This document shows, piece after piece, positions 62,501 through 64,000 of a DNA stretch of 64,000 nt (positions are counted from its first letter, which is position 1; each line of letters starts with the position of its first letter). The notes below the pieces were generated by a model. The model was not told the DNA's origin. It was given only the letters and a program-made list of their open reading frames with translations, and made no database searches. The translations under genes were made by a program, and so were the position numbers. The stretch is from positions 744,001 through 808,000 of the forward strand of contig JABYQU010000010.1 in assembly GCA_022264855.1 (NCBI GenBank), given 5' to 3'. The DNA is from Lenzites betulinus. Lineage: Eukaryota > Basidiomycota > Agaricomycetes > Polyporales > Polyporaceae.

Positions 62501-64000
62501 AGAGCAAAGGAAGGTCATTCCCGACTGTTGATTGTCAGTAAACTCATTTCCACTCAGATCCACGTCCTGCGGGCTCGTTATATGGACCACTCGGATAGGT
62601 TCGAGGATTCAAGAGTGTGCCGGGAATTCCGCAGGGCGACTGATATTTGGCCAAAGTATATCTCAGTTTCTCTATCATTGTCTTCAGAAAGCTCACAAAA
62701 ATCCCCAGATGGGAAAGCGGCCAGTTCCACCTGGGTCAGTTCCAGGATGACTGTTTCAAGGCATTGAAGCCCGACGACAAGAAGACTCGGTGAGTTTGTT
62801 TGTACTGTCCCAAAGCCTTTACTAATGCTTTCGTGCAGCGGCATGAAAATGAACTTCCAGACCGTCCGATGTTTCACCCGCGCGATCAGATACGGGTCGA
62901 AGTACATCTACCAAACACTGCCCCGTGTGTTGACAATCTGGCTCGACCTCGCCGAGGACCCACAGACAAACTCCACCGACATTTTCAAGAAGGTCAACGA
63001 TGAAGTTGCGCGCGCAATCAAACAGGCACCTATGTACAAGGTTAGTTCTGTGTTAGCGATACGAATGTCAGCTGAACACCGCGTAGTGGTACACGGCATT
63101 CCCCCAGATCGTTTCGCGCATTGGGATACAGAATCAGACGGCCTACGACGTCCTTGCCGTTCTTCTCTACACAGTCATCCAAGAGTATCCCAAGCAAGCC
63201 TTGTGGTTATTCTCTGCGGTCGCCAAGTCCACAGATCCTACGCGTGCTGGCAGAAGCAAGACAATTTTGAATAAGCTTCGAGTAATGCTATTCGTAACAA
63301 TGTGGGATCTTGTCACTGATACATATTTCCGCAGGCCGTGAACCGGAACAGTGTCCCGACACTGATCGCAACCATGACGAAGATGACGGCAGATCTGCTC
63401 AAGCTCAGCAAGCTCGAAGCCTCTGACAGGAGGCCTCTGTACATGTCAAGGGTGTGCGCGGAAGTACTGAGGCTCATGCCCTCACAAGTCCTCATTCCGC
63501 TGCAAGAATCCCTCACTGCGAGTGTTCCTCCCTCATCCGCCTCGGACGCGCAACACAACCCTTTCCCGATCAATGCGCCAATGTTCACTCGTGAGTCGTG
63601 GAACCTCACGCTGTCTCGCACACCGTTAACACACCTCCAAGGGATCAATGACGAGCTCGAGGTCATGAGCTCCATGGCGAAGCCGAAGAAGATGACAATC
63701 CAAGGCAGCGACGGGCAAATCTACACTTTCTTGGCCAAGAAGGACGATCTGCGGAAGGACAGCCGGCTGATGGACTTCGATGCTATTCTCAACAAGCTAC
63801 TCAAGTCCGATACCGAGTCCCGTCGGCGTCAACTCCGTACGTCAGTTTTTCGTTGAAGAGTCCGCTAGCTTAACATCCTGCTAGATATACGAACGTACGG
63901 CGTGGTGTCCTTGAACGAAGAGGCCGGTCTTATCCAGTGGGTTCCGAACACGGCACCCATACGGCCGATCCTCATTCGGCTGTATGAACGTCAATCGATA
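56503..64000 (+). CDS. MEC1: ATR/Mec1/Rad3-family checkpoint kinase (3'-partial)
   Basis: PI3K-like protein kinase that senses RPA-coated single-stranded DNA and starts the replication checkpoint. The model begins MSSQIPSSSFPVPPTFQQDG (in-frame upstream ATG at 56404 adds 33 residues), continues through many exons of HEAT-like helices, a UME domain (LHALVKHHKKSPYSLTSPYL, FCHFLSVSPHDFVNLTLKY, about 58890-59170), the FAT region (LMDHLNMWLRSVRQDLAKQK, LMAKAAFQCKTYARSLMNLE, WEVRLQYEPDNLDHHLGLL), and the start of the kinase domain, MTIQGSDGQIYTFLAKKDDL followed by RKDSRLMDFDAILNKLLK, LHIRTYGVVSLNEEAGLIQW and IRPILIRLYE. The KGSDG/KKDDLRKDSRLMDF block is specific to ATR rather than ATM or TOR. The window ends before the catalytic and activation loops and the FATC. 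Tandem to NOP14. Confidence 0.93.

Overview
This window is nuclear DNA from a filamentous fungus, most likely an Agaricomycete (mushroom or polypore-type basidiomycete). Evidence is eukaryotic genes split by many short GT-AG introns of about 50-60 bases with CTRAC/CTGAC-like branch sites, high GC content, and a gene set of fungal type (TRP/flavin-carrier-like membrane protein, fungal ING and GATA regulators, Dsc2/UBAC2-like protein). All gene models were read by eye by joining frames across visible splice sites. Exon edges are therefore approximate, while gene identities rest on conserved motifs.

Left part (1-22.3 kb): the 5' portion of mitochondrial GatB/PET112 on the minus strand; two complete poly(A) polymerase genes in head-to-tail tandem (1969-4518 and 5047-7845); a secreted beta-helix protein with a C-terminal membrane anchor (8613-10416); the spliceosomal RRM protein IST3/RBMX2 (minus) facing eIF3d (plus) across a 128-base shared promoter; a Dsc2/UBAC2-like rhomboid pseudoprotease with a CUE domain (minus); and a SnoaL/NTF2-like protein (minus).

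Middle (22.3-44.3 kb): a gene-poor, CpG-rich stretch of about 22 kb with only two genes I can support, both minus-strand nuclear regulators: a poly-Gln GATA factor with an apparent frameshift, and an ING-family PHD protein with a GC-AG intron. The spacers hold simple repeats, G-runs and strong purine/pyrimidine strand asymmetry. Several short open frames there look coding but cannot be confirmed by eye.

Right part (44.3-64 kb) is compact again: a TRP-like polytopic membrane protein, a MYND-finger protein, a large uncharacterised probable beta-propeller protein (minus), the ribosome-biogenesis factor NOP14, and the first 7.5 kb of the ATR/Mec1/Rad3 checkpoint kinase, cut by the window edge inside its kinase domain.

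Most genes are unrelated housekeeping functions. The features most worth follow-up are the tandem poly(A) polymerases, whose tails have diverged around a conserved intron; the long gene-poor domain around the two chromatin/transcription regulators; and the break in the GATA reading frame.
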